Shown here piece by piece: positions 1 to 12,436 of a DNA stretch of 64,000 bases. The DNA comes from Heliocidaris tuberculata (lineage: Eukaryota > Echinodermata > Echinoidea > Camarodonta > Echinometridae): contig CM046850.1 of assembly GCA_025618425.1 (NCBI GenBank), forward strand, positions 26,614,205 to 26,678,204, given 5' to 3'. Numbering within the stretch: the stretch's first letter is position 1; the number at the start of each line of letters is the position of its first letter. The position numbers and the translations under genes were made by a program. The notes under the pieces are model-generated. The model was not told where the DNA came from and searched no databases. It was given only the letters and a program-made list of their open reading frames with translations.

Positions 1-744
1 ACATGGCAATTCTGCAACTTTTGGCAGGAAATGTCACATGATTGTATGCAGAGAGATGAGAATTGATATTGTTGAATAAAAATATTGATATTTGAAACAA
101 ATTGATGTTGGTCAAATTATATGGTCTATGGAGGAGATAGAGAGAGTAGACCTTCAATTTTGTTTATCCTCACTCGGGGTGAGCATGTTTGAAGTCCTTG
201 TTATCTAACAATATACTGCAAGAGAGTGTGTGTACCAAAGCAAGGCCATCTGAAATATCTTATGTATAAGATTTAAATTCAAATATGGAGAAAAATTGGA
301 TAAGCAATCTCTCTCTTTTATAATCATTTTGCAACTTTATGCAAGAAATGACACACCCGATTTTGTGTGAAGAGAAAGCCAAATGCAAGCAAAAAGATCC
401 TCTGTGTTATATACAATAACAAAATTTGAAGTGTATTATTATGTAATTATAAATAAAAATGCTGCGGTTTACCCTGGCATATTTGTATGAGCCTTTAGCT
501 TGTCAGAATGTTTGAAGGATACATAGTTACATGTACATACAGCGTAGCATGCAAAAATGTTTAGTTTACAGTGTGCCAGCGAGTGTAAATCTCTCATTTA
601 TTGCTTCAAGTACCTGCTTGAGTGCCTGCCTTCATGCTTGCACATGTATTGAATATTGACATACAGTAGCACTGGAGAGGGTCTGTGGGTTCTTGTAAAG
701 AATGTGTCATGTGATATCTCATGAGCAGAATATGAATGAAAGGA

Positions 745-1075
745 AACATGAAATGAGATGAGATGGTTTGTGTGAAGTAAAGCAGAAAAATAAGAAAAAC
801 AGGATGGTGAAAGTTTGAAAGAAATTGGAAGAGGAATAAGAAAGTTATGGATATTTGAAAAATGAGATCACTACATCTATGCAAATCTCAAATTGGAAAT
901 TTGGTGAGTCGATTTTGACATACTTGCGGACAACTCTCCCATTTGTCATACACAAAAATATTGTTAATTTGCGGTTTTCTCCAAAGCGCCTTTACCCTCA
1001 GGGCAGTACTCAAAATATATTGGAGATAGTAATAGGTCCTGAATTCCTCACGAAAGAAAAAGATCATTATCTAAT
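745..1075. mobile_element. Truncated family A fold-back element
   Basis: Matches roughly the left half of the family A copy at 36061-36652 (GAAAGTTTGAAAGAAAT..., GACAACTCTCCCATTTGTC, CAGTACTCAAAATATATTGG). The right half is missing. Confidence 0.65.
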
Positions 1076-2136
1076 ATCTTTAAAAAACTTGAGCATGCTT
1101 GGGCTAATGGAGATACAGCTAGAGACTAGAGATGTACATGTTTGTTTTTTGATGTTTGTATTTTTTTTTTTTACTTCAATACTCCTTGGTATGACCATGA
1201 ATTTTTTTATGACTATGTCTTTTTTCTGCATGTTCATCAGTTCACCAGTACATGAACAGCAGCATTCTTGATGTTGCATTCCATTTTGATGAAAGCATTT
1301 AGTAAGGTATCCCACCAATTCCAACTCAATTTCTGTGGTAGCTGAATCTAGCCGACCATTCAGAGGAAGCTTTTCAAGACTAAACTAAATTTTACATGGG
1401 GGAGTGATTAGGAATAATTGCTAGTTTCACATAATGTAATCAGCTCTGAATAGCTATGTCTTACGACTGCAATGCCGAAGCCGTAAAATGATGTATTTTG
1501 CCAGAATTTTCATGGGTTGAGGTGATCCACAAGCCAAATATTGATTCCCTCGATCGGTGCACTGCAAAGGCTCCTAATAATTGAATCTCTACGGGATGAC
1601 TATATTTAGCAAAAATATGAATTGAGTGGATAAAGTAGCTAATCTCCATTTAACCTTCTCAAAACCAGCTTTCGTCATGCCAGGGAGGTCTAGGGAAATT
1701 TCACTTTTTGCTCTGGAATAGTGATAATTTTTGTTTTTTAACCATCACGTTCAATTTTCCATCATAGTTGATTATGGTATGAATCTTCTGTGATTATAGC
1801 AGCAGTAGTACAGTAGTGTCAAGGGAAATCCTGGTTTTCATTTATGTAGGACCAGTTGTATTCATTTCTATTCCTTTGGGTTTTTGATATTCCATTTGAG
1901 ATAATCATCTCTTGCCACTCTCTGCCTTGTGCTTCAGAGGCTCAGATTTCAGTCGTGGGAAGTCTCCTATGAATTTAGCATTTTGTTTTCTAAATTGCAT
2001 CTCTTCCATTTTTGCCCTCCATTTTTTACATTTAGTTTCTTTAGATAGAAAATAATTATACATCATCTCTGCCTCTCTTTGGTGTTTTGTATCTCTCTCT
2101 CTCACTCTTTCTTTTCTCTCTTTCCCATTTTGTCAT

Positions 2137-2433
2137 CGTTTTTACGAACTGACGAATCCATGCATGCGCGCAAATACGCGTTTTGGAGAAAACGGTTTTA
2201 CGAACTGTCGAATCATGTTTGAATGGCCAGTGCTTCCTTATTCCGTATTAATATACATAATAATATACACCATTTCAAAGAGTCATATAGCGTTCTTTTA
2301 TTGTATATATCTATACATGCAATTATGCAACGAAAGCAAATTCTGTTATCTAAGTACACCTAAATCTATAAATGCGTTTCTGGCCAATTCACGTTTCTGC
2401 ACAGCGCGCACGGATTCGTCAGTTCTTAAAAAC
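2137..2433. mobile_element. Fold-back element, ACGAACTGACGAATCC inverted ends
   Basis: Left end GTTTTTACGAACTGACGAAT is mirrored at the right as ATTCGTCAGTTCTTAAAAAC. About 300 bp, no coding capacity; reads as a MITE. A second, diverged internal copy of the end motif lies near 2195. Confidence 0.6.
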
Positions 2434-2668
2434 ACCAACGATTTAATCCTCTTTTTACTGCACGATTTGCACTATTAAAACAGATTCCCTACGCTTTTAC
2501 AGAGCTGCAAGGTTCCAGACATACAGTATCTGTTACTCAACCAAGAATTTAACCTTATATATTACAGATCTGTGTTGTTATGTTTGCCAAAAGAATAGAT
2601 TTTTTCCAGCGAAATATGTGACATATCTCATATATATTTGGCCCTTTCCTTCCTAAAGGCCATACATT

Positions 2669-3065
2669 TTAAAGGAATTTGGTAACTTTGTGGAGGCTTG
2701 ATTTAATAAATTGTTCAATTTTGATATCTGTCTTGTATAACGATGTTCAGAAGGATAAATAAATAGCCAGGCATAGAAAGGTTTTCAAATATATAATGCT
2801 ATTATTAAGATATCTGTGACTGAATACTTCCATTTACGAAAGCGTATGGCCATACGCTTTAGTCTAACACTGAGTCTATGGGGGAAAATGAGTCTATCAT
2901 TTCCGGTCACTTGCATATGTTTTTTTTTGTGAAGCACATGATGATTTTGAAGTGGTTTTTTTTCCTGGGCTTTATTTTTACACCATATTACATACACTGA
3001 TAGCATGTAAGGCCAGGCAGCTCAGATTTTATCAAGCCTCTACAAAGTTACCAAATCACTTTTAA
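2669..3065. mobile_element. Family C fold-back MITE, TTAA-flanked
   Basis: Ends resemble TTAAAGTGATTTGGTAACTT and its complement, and TTAA is present at both edges. Centre is a perfect 22-bp palindrome around AGCGTATGGCCATACGCT (2839-2860). Other copies at 35368-35762 and 56465-56858 lie in the opposite orientation. Confidence 0.75.
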
Positions 3066-5572
3066 TGTTTTGAAGTAAAAGTTTTGTGCTAAATCTAAAT
3101 CTTTTAAATAAATATATCAGAAACTTCCAAGCAAAGTAATTTTCACTGAGTAGGTCGAAAAAAAGCATTTATTTTAGCTTTTCCCCCAGTGAATTCTGTG
3201 TGTTTAGTGTTTACCAGATGCATTAAAAAATGAAAGTGGTATAAATGTTTTCCAAACTGTATTTGTTTGCGGAAGGTTTCATTCAGGCTTGTTTCCATAG
3301 AGCTCTTGCTATTCATATGTACATGTACTTCTTTAGGTCAACTTTGTGTTGGAGCCCAAATACATAGGTCCCTACATTACATGTACATTTAAATTTTACC
3401 ACCCTGCTTGTACAGTATAATAATACTTCAATTATCTGTTTAGTGCGATGTATGTTTACTTACCAGTTCCCAATTCAGAGGCTGTCTGTATGTTGTGAGA
3501 TTCCTTTCAGCAGAATTGATGGAAGTCGGTGAATATCAGACTACAACACCTTTTAACCAATCACCTATTCCTTAATTTACAATTTAGAGCTTTTTTGTAT
3601 CCTTTGACAGACCAGTAGCTGCTGCTTTCAGAAGGAGTAGCCGCGGGCATGGTAACAGAAAGACCAATTTTTCCTTTTGAGAGACTGTTAGGCCTCTCAT
3701 TAGAATAATTATACAAACTTTTCTCCTGGGAATTGTAGGTGTCTTACTTTTCGTTGATCCTGTAGTCTGTAGCAATTCATACCTTGCCTCTTCTTTTTCA
3801 AGGAAATCTGCAGAACCAGGACTATAATAGTTGGGTCCTGGTCTTATTTAGACATTCCATGCCAGCTTATATCTTTTTATCTGTAGCCGTCTATACACTT
3901 CAGCAGTTGCCGTTAACTTCTTGCTATGCTTCACGAGAAGTATGAGCTTGAAAGTTTATGTCCGGTCTGAATTTCGTAGACTTAATGTAGATGTGTTGCC
4001 TCTAATCCCTGCATTGGCATCATGTGCAATTACGCTAGATTTTAGTGATGTGAATTCAACCAGAATGCAAGCAAATTGATAGACTGACCTCAGTTTGTTG
4101 TTTCTTTTTGAATGGACGAAGAAAAGGGAAGAATTTGATATGCATGTGCAAGAATGTTCACAATTGTGACGAAAATGTAAAATTAGAGGATAACTTAGAA
4201 GTGAATTTTGTCATGAATCCAGGATGTGTGTGTATGCTTTCGACCATGGGGATACTGGTGTCTGTAACAACTCATAAATCTTGGGAGCAGTCTCAGGGTT
4301 GTTCAGTCATGTGTCCATTTTCTAAGGTTGTGAATAAACAACAAGTCCCAAGGAAAACAAAAATAATCAAAGGAACTTCTTCATTCCCCACCCCCCCCCC
4401 CCCCCATATGATTTAGGTTTATGTGTGTTGCATGTGCTGTTAACATGTATCACTATTTTCTTGTATGCTAATTCACCAAAATGATTACCTAAGCCTATCA
4501 TTACCAGAATAAATTGCTCATTTCTAAGTATTCATCCCCGGTTACTCTAAAGCTCAGTGCTTAAAGGTTAAACTGTATTTCTTTTAAAAACTGTCTATTT
4601 AGCATCTTTTAGAATATCGTTGACATGTAGTTTTCATCATATAATGAGGTTGCGTAGACAACCAAATGTAAACTTCCAGGAAACCACAAAAAATCACAAA
4701 CTTGGGTACATGTTACTACATTTATGTTATTAAGACTCTTGCCCCAGTTAAAGTTCCAAGCAATCTAGAATCTGTGTGTTTCTTTGTTTGTCTTCTATGT
4801 GATTGTAGTCAGAAATATAGATCACATTCATGAAATTATTGAAATCGAATCCGATACTTTTTTATAGATCAGCATTGATTTATTTTCCGTCCCCGGTCTC
4901 AAAATCTCTTTAGAATTGCCGGTAGTTCTTTCTTTATCAATCATCAAAATTCAAGATTGTCTCTGCAGTGAGTAGAGACTTCTTATATTAATCATCATCA
5001 TCTAGATCTATAGGTAGATTTCCACTTGCCCAATAATTCAAAGTAGCTCTGTGTTTTGTAGTGGACATGCAATGAGTTCAGGGGATGAGCGTGAGCTCAC
5101 TCTGGCTGGTGAAAGCGCACCCCATGTGTGAAGCAGATTGTGGTGGCGCCACTTTCACTGTTATTCCCATCTGCAAACAATGGTGCAAGCAAGCTTTCTC
5201 CAGCCATGTCCTGCCTGGCGCCATTTCCATTTTAAATTCATTGACCGCAGTGTTAAAGACATCTGTCTTTGCCACGTCTGTATTCGATATTCCAAAAGTC
5301 AAAGGAAGGGTGTCAAGACTTTCCCCTTGAGTTGGTGACGTTGAATGATGCGATTAGGAGGTGTGATTGCCCAGTAAGAGCAAGGTGGTACTAGGCAAGC
5401 AAGTCGCAACAGTTGAATCGGTTATACGACACATACTCTGGCGACATTGCGTCGCAGTCAGTTTGTCACACTAAGCAAATTCTTAACTTCAAACCTGTAG
5501 GGCTGAACCAAACACAATATAATTTACCAAAATCCTATTACCCTAACCCTAGACTAAAACCCAACTGCAACC

Positions 5573-5992
5573 CTAAAGCCCACCGCACACTCTACGACCG
5601 GTCTGCAATCCGAAAAAGAAAATGTAATAGCATTAGATATAAACATTCAAAAACATAAGATATTTTTTATTGAGGTTCTAAATACTCATACAGATAGTAA
5701 AATCGAAAATACGGCCTGTTGCGAGCTTTCTAGTCGAAGAAAAAGGCCAATTCGGCTCTGAGTCGTAGTGACATCAGAGCAGTCCTACGATTGTCTACGA
5801 TTTGAAACTGATATGGCCCTTATTCCGGGTATAAGGCTAACAGGGTGCCAAAAGTCAATGTTTATTATTCATATTATTGTTTAGAACCTGAATGAGGTAG
5901 ATTTTATTTGTTAAAATGCCCATATTTAATGCTATTGTGATATACATCCAAAATCGGATCGCAGTCGATCGTATAGTGTGCAGTGGGCTTAA
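5573..5992. mobile_element. Family E MITE, AAGCCCACCGCAC ends
   Basis: About 420 bp with inverted ends AAAGCCCACCGCACAC and GTGTGCAGTGGGCTT. Right edge TTAA (5989-5992), left edge decayed to CTAA. Sister copy at 43770-44180. Confidence 0.72.
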
Positions 5993-6569
5993 CACTTACC
6001 CTAAGCTTATACCTTTGACGAAATAAAGCCCAGAGCAATTGTCATGGGGGCCAATGTTGGAGCACCAGGAAATAGGAAACCAAATAGCTTTTACAGTCCT
6101 TCAAGTTAGAAGCAAGTCCTTTACATAGGAATTTAAGATGTAGCCCTCTAGGTGTCCTTGTTTCTTACATTTACGCCTACCTTCCTTTTATCTCTTAGAC
6201 AGTTTAGGAAAGGTTTCTGAATCTGCAATACACTGTCAATGATAATACACTGTACGCACGGACCGATGTGACGAAGAAGAATTGTAATTGAAATCGTGGC
6301 TATCAAATTAATGAAATATTCATAGAGGGTCAGTCACAGGCTTTGTCCTTGTTGAGATAATCAATTATGAAATCCTATTCAGGTCACTTCGGAGGAAAGC
6401 TTTTTTGCATGTTTATATCCTAAATTCATGCAGCTAGGTACCTTGCAAGAAATTTCTAATAATAATAGGACAAAGAACATTGATTGTGATTCAAGATTTA
6501 AACAAAACAAAAAGGTCCTAGCATAGCATAGGGCAGTATATTGCCGTGATCTAGCGTTTCTTACATAAT

Positions 6570-6737
6570 ATATTTACGGTAAAATTCACCGGAAATCGTT
6601 AATGGAATACCAAATGATCTCATACAAACATCTTCTGATACATGGAAAACAACATGAGACTATATTTAACACGTTTCTTTCCAATTTCCTTTTTGCGACG
6701 AAAACCATGAGCTTTAAGTTAAACTGGAAGCAAGAAT
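6570..6737. mobile_element. Truncated family H copy
   Basis: Reverse-complement match to the left third of family H (CATGGAAAACAACATGAGAC, TTTCCAATTTCC), ending ACCATGAGCTTTAAG with TTAA-like edge. Confidence 0.55.
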
Positions 6738-7349
6738 CAGAATGTATTGATTGCTGAGAACCAGAAGGACATTACCTTTATGTTTAAGAGATAGGAGTTA
6801 AAGCCCTTCTGGCTCTTAGGCGATGGACCATGTTTATGATCTGGAAAAGAATTGGGATGTGACTGATCTTGGATTTATCATGGTCCCATTAATTGGTAGG
6901 TTCAACCTCTCTGATCATCAGCCTGTTATTTCATACTTTCCTTGCAGGCCACAATGGTGATGTCATGGCCCAGATAGCAGGGAGACTGCTGAAGAATTTA
7001 ATCAAATTTTGTTTGGGAATATAGGCATTGGAGTGAAGCAGCAGGGAAAAAAAGGAAATATAGAAAAAGAAACTTGGAGTCAAAATACAGGAGGATTTAT
7101 TCGCTGTAATTAAATGCAGCAGTGCGGCACTAAAAATTGAATAATTCGACCTTCCGTTTTCAATCCTACAAACTCTTCCTTTCTGGGCCTTTATTTTTGT
7201 CCACTGTTTCTTTCAGTCTTTCCTTGTTATTTTCTATTATATCTCATCCCTTTTTTTATGCTCATATTTCTTTTCTTTTGGCTTTAGGAACAAGAGATAG
7301 GTTTCATAGGTATCTTACGCAATTTAATCTTCACTTCACTCTGTCTGTT

Positions 7350-7409
7350 TGGAGCCAGAAGGGCGTTAACTCCTATACTTTAACACAGAGTTAACGCCCT
7401 TCTGGCTCT
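7350..7409. repeat. 60-bp inverted repeat
   Basis: AGCCAGAAGGGCGTTAACTC is mirrored exactly by GAGTTAACGCCCTTCTGGCT with an 18-nt spacer. Related to the 26756-27225 motif. Confidence 0.65.
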
Positions 7410-7576
7410 TCTCAACAGACAACTTCTTTTGTCGCACGTCCACGAAATTGAATGGTATGAAAGGTATTAAATTATGAATGGCATGGAATCTGATTAAAAA
7501 GGGGGGGGGGTACCTTTTTCACATTTCACATTTATAAATACTTTCACATCTAATTAATGTCCTGGAGGTACACCAT

Positions 7577-8084
7577 AGGTGTGTCTTCATCAGAACGAAG
7601 TTCTGCTCTAGCCCGCTTCAAGGTGGATCAGGGATATTTTCTTGAAGCTAGCTTCAGTTTGCAATCGCGTCTTCATCAGACCGAAGTACCCCCACTTCGA
7701 GCTTAAGCCCGAAGTTGGTGCGCAACGTACGTACATGCACTGTGTACAGCTCATGCACACAGCGCTAGCGCTAGCGCACAGCTGATACATACAAACAACA
7801 CTATGAAACCGGAAATCGTGCTTCGATAGTTGGAGCACAGGTGCATGATGGGATCGGGCTTAACTTCGGGCTGATGAAGACGCTCGAGGAATAGCGGGCT
7901 AGAGCAGGCTGATTTTCGGTTAAGCGGGCTATTCTGAAGATAAGTCCAAGATGATGTGGGTTGACTTTTCGAGCGAAATAGCGGGCTAGAGCAGAGAATT
8001 AGCTGGCTATTCTCTGATCGGGCTAATTTACCGGATCAGCAATAGCGGGCTAGAGCAGAACTTCGTTCTGATGAAGACGCACCT
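7577..8084. mobile_element. Element with 44-bp terminal inverted repeats and CAT target duplication
   Basis: Left AGGTGTGTCTTCATCAGAAC...TAGCCCGCT and right AGCGGGCTAGAGCAG...CGCACCT match over about 44 bp. The flanks are CAT (7574-7576) and CAT (8085-8087), consistent with a 3-bp target-site duplication. The interior repeats ATAGCGGGCTAGAGCAG several times. No transposase. Confidence 0.75.
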
Positions 8085-10504
8085 CATGAGTACTTGTATG
8101 CAATAGCGGTTCCTAGTTTACATTTGCAACTTCTGTTTGAAAAGAAAGATGTCACTGTGTCACACTACTGTACATGTACTTGTTCATCATGACTATATAT
8201 GAGTTCACAAGCCATTTAGGATAATGTTTTAGTGGATGGGTAAGGGCACTGATGATCAGCAGTTAGTAAATGTCAAAGAAGTTCAGCTCAAAAATGAAAA
8301 AAAAGAAAAATAATTTCACTAATCACGTTTTCCTGACTACTCTTGACATATCTAGGACGGTATGGCTACAAAAAATTATTGAAATTAATCAGAGCAAGTG
8401 ACAGAGAGTAAGATATATGGGACATATTTTGTTTCTTGTCTGATTAACAACAAATTCCATGATTTTAGGAAGATTGTTGAAGTTTAGTTTAAATGAGAAA
8501 GGGCTTTTGAAATAAGTAAAATTGATAATTTTGTGTTTATCACTTAAGATTATTTTTCAAAAAGTAGGAAATGAAGGAGAGAAAAAAAAAAAGAGCTGGA
8601 GAAAAGTACAAACTTGGATTGGGAATTTTCTCAATATATTGTGGGAAAACTGAAGTAATCTGTTCTGTTATAATGCTTTTCATCGTCTCATAAATATTGA
8701 AGAAGATGCAGTTTGGTTAGCCTAATTGCTGTTTTTATTAACGTTTAAACCAATTTATAATGCTCTACAAAATAATGAGATTAAATTGGCAACCACTTGG
8801 AATGCCAGGGCCAAAATGTTTATCTCTTTTTTGGTCATCAGACTTTTTGTCCTAATTTCATTTGTAGCCAACCAAAGAAAAGCGGTTCGGGTAAATCACA
8901 TGCGTGCCTGTGAGAGCGTATATGTCAGGTCCTCATAACGAGTAATGATTTAGCAAACTAGAAGCAATTTCTGTGTGGATTTATTAAATTCATTGAAGAA
9001 TGCCGCCCGATATATTTAATGACAGAAAAATGGACAGAGGATATTCTCTCACACATGTTAATCATGCATTCCAAGCTACTGATGCATGTGATAATAGTCT
9101 TGCATCCGCACAGAAACAGTTATCACCTGCTGTGACCAAAGCACCGTGAGTGTGACTTCAGTTTGATCCAGTTCAATCGCGGATGTCTGATTTTAGCAAT
9201 AAGAAGAGAGTAAGATTAGCTTGTCTGTATCTTCCAAACTAGGCTTAGGGTAGTCAAAATGTGAAACCAGCTGTTTAACGACTGTAAAAGCAGAACGCTT
9301 CATGATTTTGCAAACCTCTTTTTTTTTTTATTACTTTTTTACTCCCAGACATGCCCCCATACATGTAGTTTGTAATAAACGATTACTATTTTAATCAAGT
9401 ATCTTTAGTCTTTAGGGCATTTGTCGGCAATATAGATGCACTAGAAGGATCTTTAATATTTGCCTATTTTTCAATTAATCTAATTTCTGTATAAATGGAA
9501 TATCAAATTCCTGGGTAAATTAATTGGCAACAAAATGGAAAATGCCCACAGTGCCACAGGATCCTTGACACTTGAGAAAAATTACACCGCCGAAAATGTG
9601 GAAGGATAGAAATATTGTTCAGATTTTAAGAAAGGTCACTGGTGGTGATTGCCATCCTCAAGAAATTTGTTCTTGATGGACAGATATTCCTAGGGATTGG
9701 AATGGGAAACCTCAAGTAGCTAGCCCAGCACCCCTGTCATGTAAACGTGTTCCAAAGTGTAAACAGTTGATGACAATTTGAGCAGTTGGGTGCCCAAGCA
9801 AAATCTGATTTAGGAAGACTGTGGAAAGGAGAGTCCTGTTTGCACTAGTTAAAAATCGCACAACTCGCTAGTGTGAATGGTGTCAAGCCATGCCTTGTGT
9901 GGAGTGCACATCAGATTGATGGATCTGTTTTCTTAGGGCATCTTGTTTTGAAAATGGGGTTTAGGGATTTAAGGAACAACTAGGAAGGAAATATTTTTTA
10001 GTTAAACATCAATTATTTCAAGTGCCACAATAACCAGGAAATACTGCATGTAATTTAGGTCTAACTTCAAATCTGCTATATATACAGATTTCTCTTCCAA
10101 TTTCACTTCTGTGAAGTACATGTGCATTTCAGCCTGGGTTTTGTTTAATGTTATCCTAGCTTTCCATACCATTTTTTGACTCATCCTAGTTTGATGTTTG
10201 CAAATGACAGGTAGCTTGACCTTTTTACGCATGTGGAAAAAAAAGAGAGGATTAACAGGTTAATTTTTTTTAACGGTAACATTAACTTAATAGTTTGATT
10301 CACCTGTTATTTGCAAACAAGAGGTAACATCACCTTTGCACATGAGAAAAAGCAGGGTAACAGGTAGTTGTAATGGCAACCAGTAACTTTCTTAGCTTTT
10401 TGCATTATAAACCTTGAATGGTGTGTAACATCAATCTTGAAAAAGTGTGGGTATGTCAGTATTTTATATTCTGTTCTTGCATAACACATTGCATTATAAT
10501 ATAA

Positions 10505-10757
10505 CATCCCTCCACACTTCCAAAGAGCTTTGGAAATGATTAACCCAACTTTATCTCCGGCAACTCTACCAGCGGACAGTGCATATCAAAGAAAACAGTC
10601 CTACCAGGTGCCCATTTACCTCACCTTGGTCGAGTGTGGCAAAAGTAGATCAATTTCTTGCCATAGTACATTAGTGCTGTGGTGAAGATTTGAACCCTGT
10701 ACCTTGTTCACAGTCCAGCCTGTCCAGGGGCTTATCCACTGGACCACAACACGCATA
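10505..10757 (-). mobile_element. tRNA-derived SINE
   Basis: Read on the - strand, a tRNA-like head has box A TGGTCCAGTGG (10737-10747) and box B GGGTTCAAATC (10687-10697), about 40 nt apart. A non-tRNA body follows with GAGGTAAATGGGCACCTGGTAGGA-like sequence. It does not fold as an intact tRNA gene. Confidence 0.65.
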
Positions 10758-12399
10758 CATGTACATATTTATGACTGAAATCAAAACGATTGTATGACAA
10801 GTAGATTTTTTATACTTGTATGATATAGGTATTGTACAAGCATTTAAAGTGAGTTAAAAGATAGTTGAAAGTGAAAGTTAACTTGGAAATGGAAGAAGCA
10901 TTAGTATGCATGTAGTATAGGGAAAAATAAGGAAATGTGACAAAGAAAAGAGAAATAAAGATTCTATAAATTGGAAAGAGAGAGAAAGTGAAAAAATGGC
11001 TTCAAGTCTGAGAACAAAAATACCCCCCCCCCAACAATGAAAAAATGAATTAGATTAAATTCTGCGACGTTAAAAAATAATTTAATAGATAAGTAAATAA
11101 AGCCAGCATATTTCTGAATAGAGCATATGGCATATAGCATACGAAAGAAGAAGATATCAGGACATGGAGTTTGATAAGAATACAATTGTGCTCAGGTCAG
11201 TAGAATAGACAGTTAGAAGGAGAATAAATAGGAGAAAATGAATTGAAGAGAAAGCACAATAATGTGAAGATAACATACTATGTACACTATTCAATTAGAA
11301 TCTATATTCATTGAATGTTTAAATAATGTTTTGTAGATCTTTCAACATAAAACCTAAAAATGAGAGAATGTGAATTGTTTTTAACAATTTTTCAGGAAAT
11401 TGAGTTTTAAAGACAAATTCCCATGTCAAAAGTTTGTACAAGAGGCAATATATTAAAGGAGTAATATTCATAACTAAATTGTGAAATTTGAGGAAGAATA
11501 TGTCACATTCAATTTTTTTTTGTACATGTTCAATCATTTCTTCTAGAAAGAAATCCATTCTGCTTTCTGGCTAACTGTAGAAAATTCTTGTCTGCTTTTA
11601 CGAAGTATTTTCTTTAAAAAATGTCTGCCATTTATTACAGAACAACAGCCAAAGTAGTAATACTTTTAGCCTTAGCAGTCAAACCATGTGAATCGAAGCA
11701 AAGTCTACTTGCGCACACAAAGTATGCCTCACCTTATTATATGTTCACAGTTATTATAGTAATCCACATTCCTCTGGTAACAAAATCCACAAATTGGAGA
11801 TTTCTTCTTAAACATACAAATGTCTCCGAAGCATCTGTCAAAATCTGTCTGGAGATGAAAAAGGCCTCTGTCCAATAAAGTCAATATTAGTTCTTCAAAG
11901 ACCAGATTGAGCTCTGAAAGAGATTAGGGTAAAATCCGAGTATGTATGTCTGAAGAGACTCCAGAAAAGCTGGCGGTAAATAGAAAAGGAGGGTGTATAT
12001 AACGTTCCTTGGACAACTGCTGCGGTCTGATCTGACCAGAGTTTTCTAATCAGCTTTGTAGGCTGGCTGTAATGAGGTGAGATGATCAGTCAGCCGCAAG
12101 CAGATTGGCTGTTACCGTGTCTTGTCCAGTCTGACTGACCAGCCGCTGGGAAGCACTGGTCAAGCAGAGTAGAAGGCTATTTGCTGTCCAAGCTCATCTT
12201 CAGTTCCAGTGCATGCATTGATGAGCTGAGCTTGTATGAAATGAAAAGAGAGAATTTGATTTAAATAGCTGAGAGGGGTGATGGAAATAGGCCTTTTTTT
12301 TTTTATTATTGCTGTTCATCTTGTAATAGGTTTGTCAGTGATTGGAATAGTTTATTTTCTTCCTTTTTTTTAAATTGGGGGGTTGTGAAGGGATGAGAG

Positions 12400-12400
<1 letters not shown>

Positions 12401-12435
<35 letters not shown>
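12401..12435. repeat. 35-nt poly-G run
   Basis: Uninterrupted G35. Other long G/C runs: 4389-4405, 15875-15898 (G24), 26430-26452, 26701-26715. Confidence 0.9.

Positions 12436-12436
<1 letters not shown>

Noticed and set aside
5078..5330. Overlapping open frames on both strands in a GC-richer patch
   Set aside because: Neither matches a known family; not the missing upstream PSMD1 exon.
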